A stretch of DNA of 33,834 nucleotides from Sphaeroforma sirkka (GCA_001586965.3 LUCW03002289.1:80001-113834); one strand, 5' to 3'. Counted from the first letter of the stretch, positions 16,708 to 26,850 are shown. Notes: generated by a model from the letters alone, not told the origin. Translations and numbers: made by a program.

Positions 16708-16882
16708 CATACATACATGCAATACATACAAAGATACATGCATACATACACGTACATACATGCATACGTACATACATACATACAAAACATAAGTATACAC
16801 TATTACATATACACACACATACATTACATACATACATACTGGGGACAGGGACAGACAGACAAACTGGGACATTATTACATTA

Positions 16883-16918
<36 letters not shown>

Positions 16919-17063
16919 CATACATACACATACATTACATACATACGTACATACGTACCATGCGTACGTGCGTACGTACGTACGTACATACATTACACAC
17001 ACGTACGTACGTACGTACGTACATACACATTATTATTATAATATTATATATTATATTATATAT

Positions 17064-17109
<46 letters not shown>

Positions 17110-18050
17110 TATTACATTATTACATACACACATACATACATACATACATGCGTGCACGTACATGCATGCGTACGTACGTACGTAACACGTACGGCATACA
17201 TACGTGCCACACACAATACGCGTCATATGCATACGTACGTACGTACACACGTACGTACGTACGTACATGCGTACGTACACATTATTGCACATTGCACATT
17301 AGTACGTACACATTGCCATTATGCGCTGACACGCCAATATGGCACATACATTATGCATATATACATATGCATGCGTACATACACGTACATATACATACAT
17401 TGCGTACGTACATATACGTTATTACATACGTACACATAGCATGCATTGCGTACACTACGTGCCACGTTACACACGTGGATGCGTGGGATGCGGAATACAT
17501 ACGTATGAACACATTACACACGTACACATGTACATTACACATTGCCATGCGCACGCGTTGCGGACATACATAATACATATATATATATATATAATATTAT
17601 ATTATTATTATATATATATGTTATACATATATATTATTATGCATCATACATATATACATACCACGTACAAATGCCACATTGTACATTCGTACGTATTACA
17701 TATATGCGTACATAATTATATTATGCACACATTACACCTATAATATTATATATATATATAACATATAAAACATATGCAATGTTGCGTACACATACACAAA
17801 AAACAACACACACACGCATACACACAATACATGCACATTATCGCCACATTATACGTACGTTATGCGTGCGTATGCACAATACATTATAATAATACATATA
17901 GTATACACACATACATACATTATGCATTACAAATAATGCCGTAAACTGCACGTACGTACGTACATACACACACATACACACATGCGTACATACATTGCAA
18001 TAATGTTATATATTATTATTATATGTACATATATATATATATATAATATA

Positions 18051-18130
<80 letters not shown>

Positions 18131-18142
18131 ATATATATATAT

Positions 18143-18205
<63 letters not shown>

Positions 18206-18269
18206 CATATGTACATACATACATACATACATACAGACATACACGTACACAGGACAAACACTCGCACAT

Positions 18270-18338
<69 letters not shown>

Positions 18339-18345
18339 TACATAC
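16441..18345. repeat. Composite microsatellite block 4: (CATA)n, (ACGT)n, (TA)n and (CA)n
   Basis: 1.9 kb of ordered simple repeats. 16441-16840 is (CATA)n with CAGA variants. 16940-17020 and 17165-17275 are rich in (ACGT)n, a self-complementary, CpG-bearing unit. 17050-17105 and 18025-18195 are (TA)n. 18265-18333 is (CA)n. Long MYVC and THTY ORFs across it are repeat translations, not genes. Confidence 0.95.
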
Positions 18346-18355
18346 GTATATCAAA

Positions 18356-18832
18356 TGAGATAACATATTAGTTTTTTAATTGTATTTATAATAATTTAAT
18401 ACAATTTCTTTTTTTCAATATTTCCAAAGTGTTCTAAATTCACTTTGATGGCTCCAATAGCCTGAGTATTTGGTATGACTCGTTTACTTGGACCTATTTA
18501 AGACGATAGTAGATGTAGGATATTATAAACTAAATTTTATAATATCTGAACTACTACTTACAGGTTTTTTTCTTTTTCAACTTTTCTCAGATGGAACTTT
18601 ATTTATATCAGCTAATGTATTAACTTGACTTACGTTCTTATGTCTATTTACATATTAGACATGTGGTCATGAACACTTAGTACTTCTAGTGAAAAATATT
18701 TAATAAAGAACAGCTAGAGGTACGTCCTGTGTGATCGAGGATATTTAGGCTCTTACCAAGAAGCAGTCCCGATCATTCTTACACAAGCTACCACTGCTAA
18801 AGCCTAACTGACTTAAATTGTATCCTAGTAAT
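18356..18832 (+). repeat. 5' LTR of the gypsy element (copy A)
   Basis: Begins TGAGATAACATATTAG and aligns with copies B (24077-24625, inverted), C (25487-25839) and D (26851-27388). Compared with D it lacks about 30 bp in the middle (the CGCCAATCTCC segment) and the last part ending in TTTACA. All copies share ATCAA(A/T) before TGAG, so the true border may be a few bases further left. Confidence 0.8.
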
Positions 18833-18961
18833 TGCTAACTGTCCAGCGACAGGACTGTAAATATTCTATACTACCTCATAGTGGCTATACTACCCTACAG
18901 TAAGCTACACGCTAGTTACTTTACCTAGACCTTATTAATTTTCTGTTCTTGAGCTATTACT

Positions 18962-19814
18962 ATGGCTAAAAGTAATTACAGTGGAGGCACTGAAGGCCTT
19001 TGAACAACTTAAGGAGTCTGTCAGCCTTAAGGATAAACAGATGGTGAATGCCTTTGTTCACTTTTGTGAGTCAGAGGAATGGAAAACTATCTTGAAGGCC
19101 TATGGTCCAACTTGAAAGCCCTACCCTGGCGCCAGTTGCGTGAGAATATACCTAACGTCTTCTTTGAAGATGCACGTGACCGTGAACTTCTAGAGTCTCG
19201 CAAGACCTTTGCGCTCTAGCTCATATGACACATATGAACACTCGGATGGGAGGTCGTACTTATACTGGCGAATATTTAGTAATTTGTCAAATGATGGAGA
19301 CTCTGGGGGCTAGCCTTTTTAAGAAGGTCAATGATGATATTATTGCCTATGGTGATTTGCGATCTATGCCTTGGTCTTTCTTTGAGAAGCTTAGTACCTT
19401 GAGCTTTACTTAGCCCGCTACGCGTACCGCGACAGAAAATAACACTGCGCGTAATACTAAGAAACCTCACACTACTGCTGGAGGTGGTAAATGCTCTACT
19501 TCTACTGAACCAAAGGGTGAAAGAAAAGATAGAGCACCTTGCAAGAAGTGTGGTTACAACCTCACTAAACGTGATGGCAAGTGGAATGGTAAACACAACT
19601 CTGTTGAGTGTGCACCAGGCAAGCCAAACTTTGGGCACTATATGAAAGAGTGTACTACTTGCAAGGGTACTAACGGTTGGCACAAAGATGATTGCAAGGA
19701 CATGCTGGACGTCCAAGGTAAGTACTGACAGTTCTATATGTGTGCACTAGAGCAAGACTATGAGAAAAAGTTCAATAAAATCTATACCAAAGGAGATTAA
19801 CGTGTATTTCAAAC
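18962..19814 (+). pseudogene. gag: gag relic of the gypsy element
   Basis: A frame starting MAKSNYSGG after the 5' LTR is broken within about 15 codons and then by several TGA and TAG stops. The later part (about 19540-19730) keeps a Cys/His-rich segment (PCKKCGYN, then KECTTCKGTNGWHKDDC) that looks like the nucleic-acid-binding end of a Gag. The start MAK is shared with the Gag of the neighbouring element at 27468, supporting the assignment. No intact protein can be made. Confidence 0.6.
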
Positions 19815-20039
19815 CGTTTATGTAAATGGAGAAAAGTTATAGCACATTTTGCTTCAGGCGCTGAAGTCTCTGCTATCTCACGCCGAGTCGCCTATGCTAC
19901 AGATATGGCTATCCATAACGAAACAACTAATTTAATCTTGGGAAATGGCAAAGTTACCACTTGCGAAGAAGCCATTGACTATGTACACATAATGTTGTGA
20001 GATGGAAAAGAAGTAAATACCCGCCTAATCGTTACTGAC
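19815..20039 (+). pseudogene. Retropepsin-like protease relic
   Basis: In frame with the downstream RT, the sequence reads ASGAEVSAIS at 19851-19880, where gypsy proteases have D(T/S)GAE. The catalytic aspartate codon (19851-19853) reads alanine, a one-base change from Asp. A TGA at 19998-20000 then interrupts the frame before LIVTDMSQKYNLIIG, which fits the end of a retropepsin. Both lesions make the protease inactive. Confidence 0.65.
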
Positions 20040-21650
20040 ATGTCTCAGAAATACAATTTAATTATAGGTAGGACTGATCTTCTCAGTTTAAGTATAACTC
20101 TCACTGGTCTGCCTAATGGGCTAGACCCAAATAAAGATCAGTCAGATGATAACATGTTAAAGATACCTAAACCTTCGGAAGGTGAAGCAAAAGATATGAT
20201 TCCGCACTTTACCGATATAATTATGGACTTAATTATACAAAACAGAAAGATTGCAATAACTGACTTGTGCATGTTTAAGTTCTCTAACGGGTACGTTAAG
20301 CTTGACTTAACAAACGTCGACTTCTCTAAGTTAAAGTGTCCTTCACATAACTACGTGAGTTGGAGACACAAAGACGTTGTCAAAACCCAAATCGAAGATT
20401 GGTTAAAACAGGGTCTAATTGAAATCAATTATGATGCAACCCCAGTTAACTTAGCTCTCTTAGCGGTCGATCAATATAAATCTGATGGAACGTTTAGTAA
20501 AACAAGAGTAGTACTAGACCTGTCGCCAATCAACAAACTAATTCCGCAACATAGTTTTCCCTTACCTAAGATAAGCGAGATACTACGCAAAATGGAGGGT
20601 GCGACTATCTTTTCCAAGATAGACTTAAAAGCTGCATTCCATCAACTACAGATATATGAGCCTCATAGGAAATACTTTTCCTTTACTTGGCAAGGTAAGA
20701 AGTACCAGTTTAAAGGTGCACCTGAAGGCTTACACATGTTACCTTCTTTCTTCCAACAAGTTATGATGGAACTATTTGCGGACCTGTCGTATAACGTATC
20801 AGTCTATTTAGATGATATAGTTATCTTTACAAAGACAGCACATGAACATGCTAAACTCGTTAAAGAAGTCTTAAAGCGAATAAACCATGCCAACCTTAAG
20901 ATTAACGAAGACAAGTGTTCTTTTGCTAAAGATACTATACACTTACTTGGCTACAAAGTATCTGCAGCAGGGGTAGAAATTGATCCTGGCAAGAAACAGT
21001 TTCTGTTGGATTTATCAACACCAATTACTGGAAGAGATGTGAACTCTGTGTGTGGGTTTGTTAACTTCTTCTCGGATTCGGTACCGCATCTTTCTCATTA
21101 CTTAAAGCCTTTCAGTCACCTACGGCTGCACAAAGGACCTTTGGGAAAGCTTTGGACTAAAGAATGTGATGATGCATTTAAACTAGTCAAAAGTAAAGTA
21201 ATGGACGCACCCATCATGCAGTACCCTGTGGATGGTGTCCCATTCCAAGTAGCAACCGACGCTTCAGATCGAGCGGTAGGTGGAGTGCTTTACCAAACGA
21301 TAAATGGTAAACCGCGCTACATACGATTCTTTAGCAAGAGTTATAATAAGAGTCAACGGAATTACCCTACCGTTAAACAAGAGCTCCTTGCTATAGTTAC
21401 TGCGCTAAGACAGTTTAAAGACTACCTTTATGGAAGTTACTTCACTGTCGCCTGTGATCAAAAGTCTTTCACATGTTTAAAAGACATGAACCCTGATTCA
21501 CAGTTGGTGAGCCGCTGGCATGACACTATTGCTAAGTTCGCTTTTAACAGTACACACATACCAGGAATAAATAATCATCTTCCTGACATGCTCTTTCGAC
21601 TTGTCCCTGGCAACCAGAAAACAGTTAAAGAGGTACTAGCAACCGATTGA
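20040..21650 (+). CDS. pol: Gypsy reverse transcriptase and RNase H (536 codons, open)
   Basis: An open frame retaining the full RT-RNase H core of a Ty3/gypsy Pol. RT runs from about residue 105 to 305: FSKIDLKAAFHQ carries the first catalytic aspartate (D195) and VYLDDIVIF the YxDD pair (D258, D259). HLLGYKVS (301-308) is the typical RT end, followed by the connection. RNase H starts at FQVATDASDRAVGG (D407) with E448 in KQELLAI and D473 in VACDQKS. The frame ends in TGA at 21648-21650, directly followed in the same frame by ATG and the next Pol domain, so this is a stop inside what was one polyprotein. The first 40 codons are the end of the protease. No catalytic residue is visibly lost. 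Confidence 0.9.
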   Translation: MSQKYNLIIGRTDLLSLSITLTGLPNGLDPNKDQSDDNMLKIPKPSEGEAKDMIPHFTDIIMDLIIQNRKIAITDLCMFKFSNGYVKLDLTNVDFSKLKCPSHNYVSWRHKDVVKTQIEDWLKQGLIEINYDATPVNLALLAVDQYKSDGTFSKTRVVLDLSPINKLIPQHSFPLPKISEILRKMEGATIFSKIDLKAAFHQLQIYEPHRKYFSFTWQGKKYQFKGAPEGLHMLPSFFQQVMMELFADLSYNVSVYLDDIVIFTKTAHEHAKLVKEVLKRINHANLKINEDKCSFAKDTIHLLGYKVSAAGVEIDPGKKQFLLDLSTPITGRDVNSVCGFVNFFSDSVPHLSHYLKPFSHLRLHKGPLGKLWTKECDDAFKLVKSKVMDAPIMQYPVDGVPFQVATDASDRAVGGVLYQTINGKPRYIRFFSKSYNKSQRNYPTVKQELLAIVTALRQFKDYLYGSYFTVACDQKSFTCLKDMNPDSQLVSRWHDTIAKFAFNSTHIPGINNHLPDMLFRLVPGNQKTVKEVLATD

Positions 21651-22850
21651 ATGCTTAATAAGAAATGGTTTAACCTTGCTCAATCAAGATGGGATCCATT
21701 TACTATTGATATGTTCGCCGCAGAACATAACAAACAGGTTTCTGAATATAGGTCGTTGACTCATCCTAAAGGTGATGCATTTCAGCTTGACTTATCAAAG
21801 CATAATGCGTGGGCTAACCCACCTTGTCAACTTATCGCACAGTTGTTAAATTATGTGAATATTACTAAGTCTACTATTACGCTGTGTTGTCCCTTACGTA
21901 TCTCCGACCCATGGATACGTGATTTAATTAATATGATACAAGACGAGCCTATCTATGTCTTAAGGTTTTTCTTGTATCAGGCATCCTATTCTAAGACACC
22001 TTGGAAACACACAATCATTTGTCGCATTGGTCCTGCAGGTACCACTAAGTGGAAACCCTTAACCGAGTCCTTAGCTAAACTAGAGGAGTCTAAGGAGTTT
22101 GAACAAAAGCTCAAGACTCGTACAACACATGCACCCAACAAGAATGCAGTCGAGGTGATGCCGATTGAGACGGCATTAGATCGTAAAAACATGGAACTAG
22201 CTAAGGCCATGGATCAAAGACTCAAAGCTCTAAGAGAACCTGAATCTCGCACTCAACTTCTTAAAGTGCAGCTTAAAGAACTGCCAGGAGTTGCGAAACA
22301 ACTGAAGATACTTCAACAATCTAATGTTGTTAATTACGCATCTCAGGAGTCTACTCCTCCTTATACTGAAGTTGCTCTATCTAACGTGACTATGGTTCAT
22401 TCAGCCAGCGTTACACAGAATCTGACTGACTTAGAAGAGCTCGAGAATAGAGTTAAAATAATACATAATTTAACTCATCGAGCATATGAGCACACTGATA
22501 AGATGGCTATTCGTGCAGGGCTTGATCACCCGGCGCTGAAAGAAACCATACGTGAAGTATACCGACGCTGTACTGATTGTGAAAAGAACAAGATCGAGCG
22601 CTACGGTTGGGCGCCCCTAAAAAGTGTGACAGAAGACCGACCGATGCCCCGAGTCAAAGTAGATATGGTTAAACTCCCGCGATCCAAGCATACTGGCCAT
22701 GTATATATCTGTCGTTTCTTATGTGTGGCTTCGGGCTATAACTTGCTTTATGCAAAACCGAACAAACGCCCACAAACAGTAGCAGAGTTATGTTATCACG
22801 TCTTTAATGACTTCGGTTTCCCCGATCATTATTTGAAAAATACTGGCATG
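21651..22850 (+). pseudogene. pol: Pol continuation: methyltransferase-like domain plus integrase N-terminal half
   Basis: In frame with the RT ORF after one TGA. Residues 12-90 carry DPFTIDMFAAEHN (15-27) and AWANPPCQLI (53-62), the pattern of the Dam-like/MT domain best known from DIRS-type retrotransposons, with an NPP(Y/F)-like motif. The aromatic residue expected after NPP is cysteine, so activity is doubtful. From about residue 270, THRAYEH then CTDC form the HHCC zinc domain of a retroviral-type integrase. VKVDMVKLP supplies the first aspartate of its D,D-35-E core. The match ends at FNDFGFPDHY (about 22845), where the second aspartate segment should follow. The ORF runs on to 22982 through unrelated sequence. 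The integrase resumes at about 24700. Confidence 0.75.
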
Positions 22851-22855
22851 CCCAA

Positions 22856-23475
22856 TCAGTCCTCAATCGCCACCACTTTCTCTGGTATCTTCCGTTTAAA
22901 TCGGTATCTCAGCCAAATCGCCGCGGAAGCTCCCCCAGTTTCATCCGCCTTTGTGTTCCTAGCGACACTGTCGCCCAGGTGAAACGACATGCAGCACTTA
23001 CGTGGAAATGGCAGCTTGATGAAAACATCGACCCCCGCTCCCAACAACATCCCGACGCTACGAAAGCAGCTTTAATCCACTATCTCCGCACCAAGCGAGA
23101 GGCCCGCTGCACACATGAACGTGCGCCAAAAATTCTTGCCCGCAACATGGATAATACTACTGAGCCCACTTGTCAACTCCACTAACACAGACATCCTCCT
23201 CTCTACCGCGGATCGTCTCCAGAAGGCTTACCAAGAAAAGCATGATGCAAACCTCTTCTCACCAAACCCGCGAATCCCGGCAAACGCTAAAGAATCAGCA
23301 CGTGCGAAACCCGGACGACTTCATATACCAACGGTCTCCCCGACACAATCATCCGACATGATGGATAGCAATACGCAGCCTCAGCTTTCCACGACAGACT
23401 CTTCGACGACAGGCAATGATATAGAAATGGCTGACATCGTTAAAGAAGAGAGCCCAGTAGTATTGACCGATGATG
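22856..23475 (+). pseudogene. ORF1-like relic upstream of the endonuclease
   Basis: Two overlapping frames, with the switch near 23170. The first contains TWKWQLDENIDP and a basic stretch (YLRTKREARCTHERAPK). The second continues with a Ser/Thr/Pro-rich and then acidic tail ending DDEQC at 23483. I recognise no domain. Position just before an APE-type endonuclease suggests ORF1 or the N-terminus of a non-LTR retrotransposon. An unrelated host-derived segment remains possible. Confidence 0.4.
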
Positions 23476-23479
23476 AACA

Positions 23480-24076
23480 ATGTTAGGACCAATGAGGATG
23501 ACGCTCTTCAACCCACAAGGACTCAACATGGACAACGCAGCACATACAGATAAGTGCTTGAACGTTATATCGATTTTAAGTCAGGTTGATGTTATGTGTG
23601 TGGTTGAAACCTGGCATAACACCACATTTCTTAATCATATACGCTCGAACACACGCTATCATATACTACATCACACTACACGGCATAATATCTTACACCC
23701 TTCACACTGTGGTATTGGTATCTTTTCCAAGCACCACCCCATCGAATTTTCAACTTGTACACTCTTCACCGTACGCGGTGTTCTTTGTGTGCTTTGGCGT
23801 TCATATGGCCGTGTTCTACTTTCCACTCAAATCACTTACTGAAGAAGACGTCAGGCGATACATTAATCCCCCCGAGATCGGGGGTTACCAACCAGATGTC
23901 GTGTGGGGAGATTTCAACTTCAAAGCCCAGAAGTATGGCCACGCATCTACAAATCACGGACTACGTATGAAAATGATTGAGACTACTCTGCGTAATACGT
24001 GGCACTTGGACTACCTCTATGCTGGCGGCTCAACTGGTACAGAACATGCGTATCATCAACCTATCACCCCCGCCTC
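23480..24076 (+). pseudogene. APE-type endonuclease (EEP superfamily) fragment, LINE-like
   Basis: The first frame reads MRMTLFNPQGLN (start near 23492), then DVMCVVETWH, which has the glutamate of the metal site, and HCGIGIFSKHHP. Near 23785 the match moves to another frame: FGVHMAVFYFPL then VVWGDFNFKAQKYGH, the GDFN motif of endonuclease/exonuclease/phosphatase enzymes. The order and spacing match the target-nicking endonuclease of non-LTR retrotransposons. The final SDH-type motif is missing because the coding sequence runs into the inverted LTR at 24077 and stops at 24101. The frameshift and truncation mark it as inactive. No reverse transcriptase of this element is in the window. Confidence 0.65.
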
Positions 24077-24625
24077 TGTAAACTTCGATGGAAATTACTA
24101 GGTTTCAAACTATATTAAACTAAAATACAATTTAGTCAGTTAGGATTTAGCAGTGGTAGCTTGTGTAAGAATGATCGGGACTGCCTCTTGTTAAGAGCCT
24201 TAATATCCTCGATCACACAGGGCGTACCTCTAGCTGTTCTTTATTGAATAATTTTCACTAGAAGTACTAAGTGTTCATGACCACTTGCCTAATTTGTAAA
24301 TAGACATAATAACGTAAGTCACGTTAATACATTAGCTGATATAAATAAAGTTCCATCTGAAGAAAAGTTAAAAAAAGAAAAAGACATTGGATTTTGGAGA
24401 TTGGCGGGAGGACCAAAATCTATAAGTAGTAGTTCGGAGATTATAAAATTTAGTTTATAATATCCTACATCTACTAATGTCTCAAATAGGTCCAAGTAGA
24501 TGAGTCATAACAAATACTCAGGCTATTGGAGCCATCAAAGTGAATTTAGAACACTTTGGAAATATTGGAAAAAGAGCTTGTACTAAATTATTTAAAATAC
24601 AAATAAAAACCAATGTATTATCTCA
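24077..24625 (-). repeat. LTR copy B, inverted
   Basis: The reverse complement begins TGAGATAATACATTGG and ends CATCGAAGTTTACA, matching copy D along its whole length, including the CGCCAATCTCCAAAATCC segment missing in A. It is opposite in orientation to the gypsy element around it. With copy C it forms an inverted pair about 860 bp apart, and with copy A an inverted pair about 5.2 kb apart. Confidence 0.85.
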
Positions 24626-24703
24626 ATTGATCTTGATATTTTAGACTGACCGGAGGCCTTATTTCTACAAACATACATACTTGTCATTTTTGAAATAAAT
24701 AAT

Positions 24704-25423
24704 ATTATCCCTATGTTCTGATAACGGTAGTGAGTTTTGTACCGACGTAATGGAGGCACTTATACTCGTATCAGGTATGACCCATAGGCGTGGTGTTCCT
24801 TACAAACCTCAAACGCAGGGTGCAAATGAGACACGTCATAGAAAACTTAAGAAACTCTTGCGTACCGCACTAGACGACGTTGAGGATATGTGGCCTTATC
24901 ATTTGAAATGGGTTCAGACTCAAATGAATAACTGCATGAATCCTTAAACTGAAACACTCCCATTTCACTATTTCTTTGGCCGCTATAGTGAATTACAAGC
25001 AACGTTTGATAAAACTGCGCCCGAGAAACACGCTACCCCGTGGCTACAAAAGATCGAGCATATGCAGAACGTTGTTTACCCCTGTTTACTCGAGCACAAG
25101 AATCGCGTCCTACTTAAAGCGTATGACCGATGAAATAACATCAAGAACATTGTTCAGTTCAAATTTGGCGATTATGTTAGCATTATAAATCGCAATGCCA
25201 ACGTTACCGAACTCTCTTCTAAGACAATCGGACCTTTTGTGATGAGAAGAAGGATATTTACGAAGTGAATAACATAGATGGTGCCAGCGCAACTAATCTA
25301 GGCACTCACCGTACCCCTACCTCCGAACTCTTATTTACTCGCTCATTTGATTCATTACACTTACTACAAGACCCGTTTTATGGATGGAACAATATCTTGG
25401 CTAACCTCCAATGCGTTTCGTGA
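24704..25423 (+). pseudogene. pol: Integrase C-terminal half of the gypsy element
   Basis: CSDNGSEF carries the second catalytic aspartate and PQTQGANETRHR the catalytic glutamate, followed by the FHYFFGRY motif, FKFGDYV and IGPFVM, the last being a GPY/F module typical of many Ty3/gypsy integrases. TAA at 24945-24947 and TGA at 25131-25133 interrupt this frame. A shift near 25245 then moves the match to a frame reading DIYEVNNIDG to a TGA at 25421-25423. This is the continuation of the integrase left at 22845. Confidence 0.8.
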
Positions 25424-25486
25424 ATCTCGCGACTTCCTTCGTATTTTTTAATAAGAAATGAAATAAGCGTTTACATAAAAACACAC

Positions 25487-25839
25487 GAGATAAACGGAAA
25501 CTCCCGCCAATCTCCAAAATCCAATAAGTCTTTTTCTTTTTTTTAACTTTTCTTCAGATGGAACTTTATTTATATCAGCTAATGTATTAACGTGACTTAC
25601 GTTATTATGTCTATCTACAAATTAGGCATGTGGTCAGGAACACTTAGTACTTCTAGTGAAAATTATTCAATAAAGAACAGCTAGAGGTACGCCCTGTGTG
25701 ATCGAGGATACTTAGGCTCTTAACAAGAGGCAGTCCCGATCATATTCTTACCCAAGATACCACTGCTAAATCCTAACTGACTAAATTGTATTTTAGTTTA
25801 ATATAGTTTGAAACCTAGTAATTTCCATCGAAGTTTACA
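25487..25839 (+). repeat. 3' LTR of the gypsy element (copy C, internally deleted)
   Basis: After a GAGATAA that may be the LTR start, it jumps to CTCCCGCCAATCTCC and then follows copies B and D closely to CATCGAAGTTTACA. About 190 bp of the 5' part is missing. Same orientation as copy A, directly after the integrase end, hence the 3' LTR. Confidence 0.8.
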
Positions 25840-26815
25840 GTTAGCATATTTTGTATTGCATCCTTTCCTCCCATCGTTTCGATATTTCATGTGAACGACA
25901 CGACGTCACGCCATACTCTGTATTAAGAACGCAAATTGTGGAGATCGTTAGAATGTAATAATTTGTATCTCTACATCATGACCATATTCTTAGTTGGTCG
26001 TGAATTATGGTTTTTGGCTTTGTAAGTCAAGTTAAACGTAACACTGTTATTCCGATTTTCCTATTTTTTTTTTGTTAAATTTTTAAGAAAGACTATAAAT
26101 ATATAACCTCAATACAAGTCATAGTTTTACTTGATATATACCGGTAAATTTGTATTAAGTACCGATCCGGTATACGATCTTTTACCGAAAGAATATATCA
26201 TTTATGTACTTACTATTATAAACGAATTGACGAAGATGTAAACGTGTTGCATATGGATCGATACATTAAGTATACCGTAACGCCAGTCCAATTTTACCTT
26301 CGCCCTCTCGACTTGCAAAAGGCATGCTCTTGATATTGCGATCGAATCCTTAATGCTCGAGCCACCGTTAATTGCCAAACTGCAGTGCATGAGAACAATC
26401 TTGTTAAGTGACTCCATACTTGACTCCTAAATTATTAGATGAGTAGTAAAAATGGCTGGGTAATTTAGAAACTGCGCTCAAAATATGCTCGACTGCATGC
26501 ATAAATGATCCACTAGCAAATAATGAAACGCTTAGTCAACGCGAAGGAAGTGTACTGACAAACACTGCCATGTGTTAAGATAGGACCTCGACAGAGAGGA
26601 TGATATGCAAAGTCATGTGCCCGTAAACCTTTACATGAATGTTGACAATTGCAGTATCCACTGTATAGCCATATTGACTAGCTATTTGAATAACACTGTA
26701 CGAATATACCCACATTGACCAGCCATTTGAATACACTGTACGAATACACCAACCCTATCAATAATCCCTGGCAGAGGTTTACAACACTTACTCCCTGACT
26801 ACTATATGTAGAAAT
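25840..26815 (-). pseudogene. Truncated FMO paralogue: start of exon 2 plus part of intron 1
   Basis: Aligns, with many substitutions and small indels, to 2042-2985 of the FMO gene in the same orientation. The coding part on the minus strand reads WRDVVSFT, then a stop in place of the conserved tryptophan (TGA, 25889-25887), then NIETMGGKDAIQNML before breaking at the LTR border. The rest of exon 2, all downstream exons and exon 1 are absent: the segment is cut off by LTR C on one side and LTR D on the other. Intron 1 homology includes the plus-strand TATAAATA box and a short minus-strand frame at about 26394-26332. Confidence 0.8.
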
Positions 26816-26850
26816 ACGGTCTCCGGTCAGTAAAAAATAACAAGATCAAA

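Larger units (their letters stand above)
22850..24690. mobile_element. Insertion splitting the integrase: LINE-like fragment plus inverted LTR
   Basis: The integrase breaks after FGFPDHY near 22845 and resumes with CSDNGSEF near 24716. The interval has a 5' part (22856-24076) that is clearly richer in GC than the surrounding pol and codes for an endonuclease, then LTR copy B in reverse (24077-24625), then about 65 bp. TCATTATTTGAAAAATA at the left junction resembles TCATTTTTGAAATAAATA at the right, a possible imperfect target-site duplication. Confidence 0.6.
18356..25839 (+). mobile_element. Decayed Ty3/gypsy-type LTR retrotransposon, interrupted by an insertion
   Basis: Two directly repeated LTR copies (18356-18832 and 25487-25839) bracket gag, protease, RT-RNase H, a methyltransferase-like domain and integrase, all on the plus strand and in the usual gypsy order. 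Stops and frameshifts in gag, protease and integrase show that it is inactive. About 1.85 kb (near 22850-24690) is inserted inside the integrase core. No clear target-site duplication flanks the LTRs: the left side is (CA)n microsatellite and the right side is the FMO relic. Confidence 0.85.

Noticed and set aside
16441..16840. Regular short-period array resembling a CRISPR or satellite
   Set aside because: The period is four bases with no spacers or longer higher-order unit; it is a plain tetranucleotide microsatellite.
20040..22982. TGA read as a sense codon (variant genetic code)
   Set aside because: ZCCHC9 ends in TGA with a conserved C-terminus, and the retroelement also carries TAA and TAG lesions, so decay explains the stops.
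22979..23185. A host gene with a WKWQLDE motif inside the insertion
   Set aside because: The frame breaks after about 60 codons and leads into an endonuclease of LINE type; a mobile-element origin is more likely.
18356..24625. A DIRS-type element, suggested by inverted terminal repeats (A and B) and the MT-like domain
   Set aside because: There is no tyrosine recombinase. An HHCC/D,D,E integrase is present and continues past copy B to copy C, which is a direct repeat of copy A, so the element is an LTR type.
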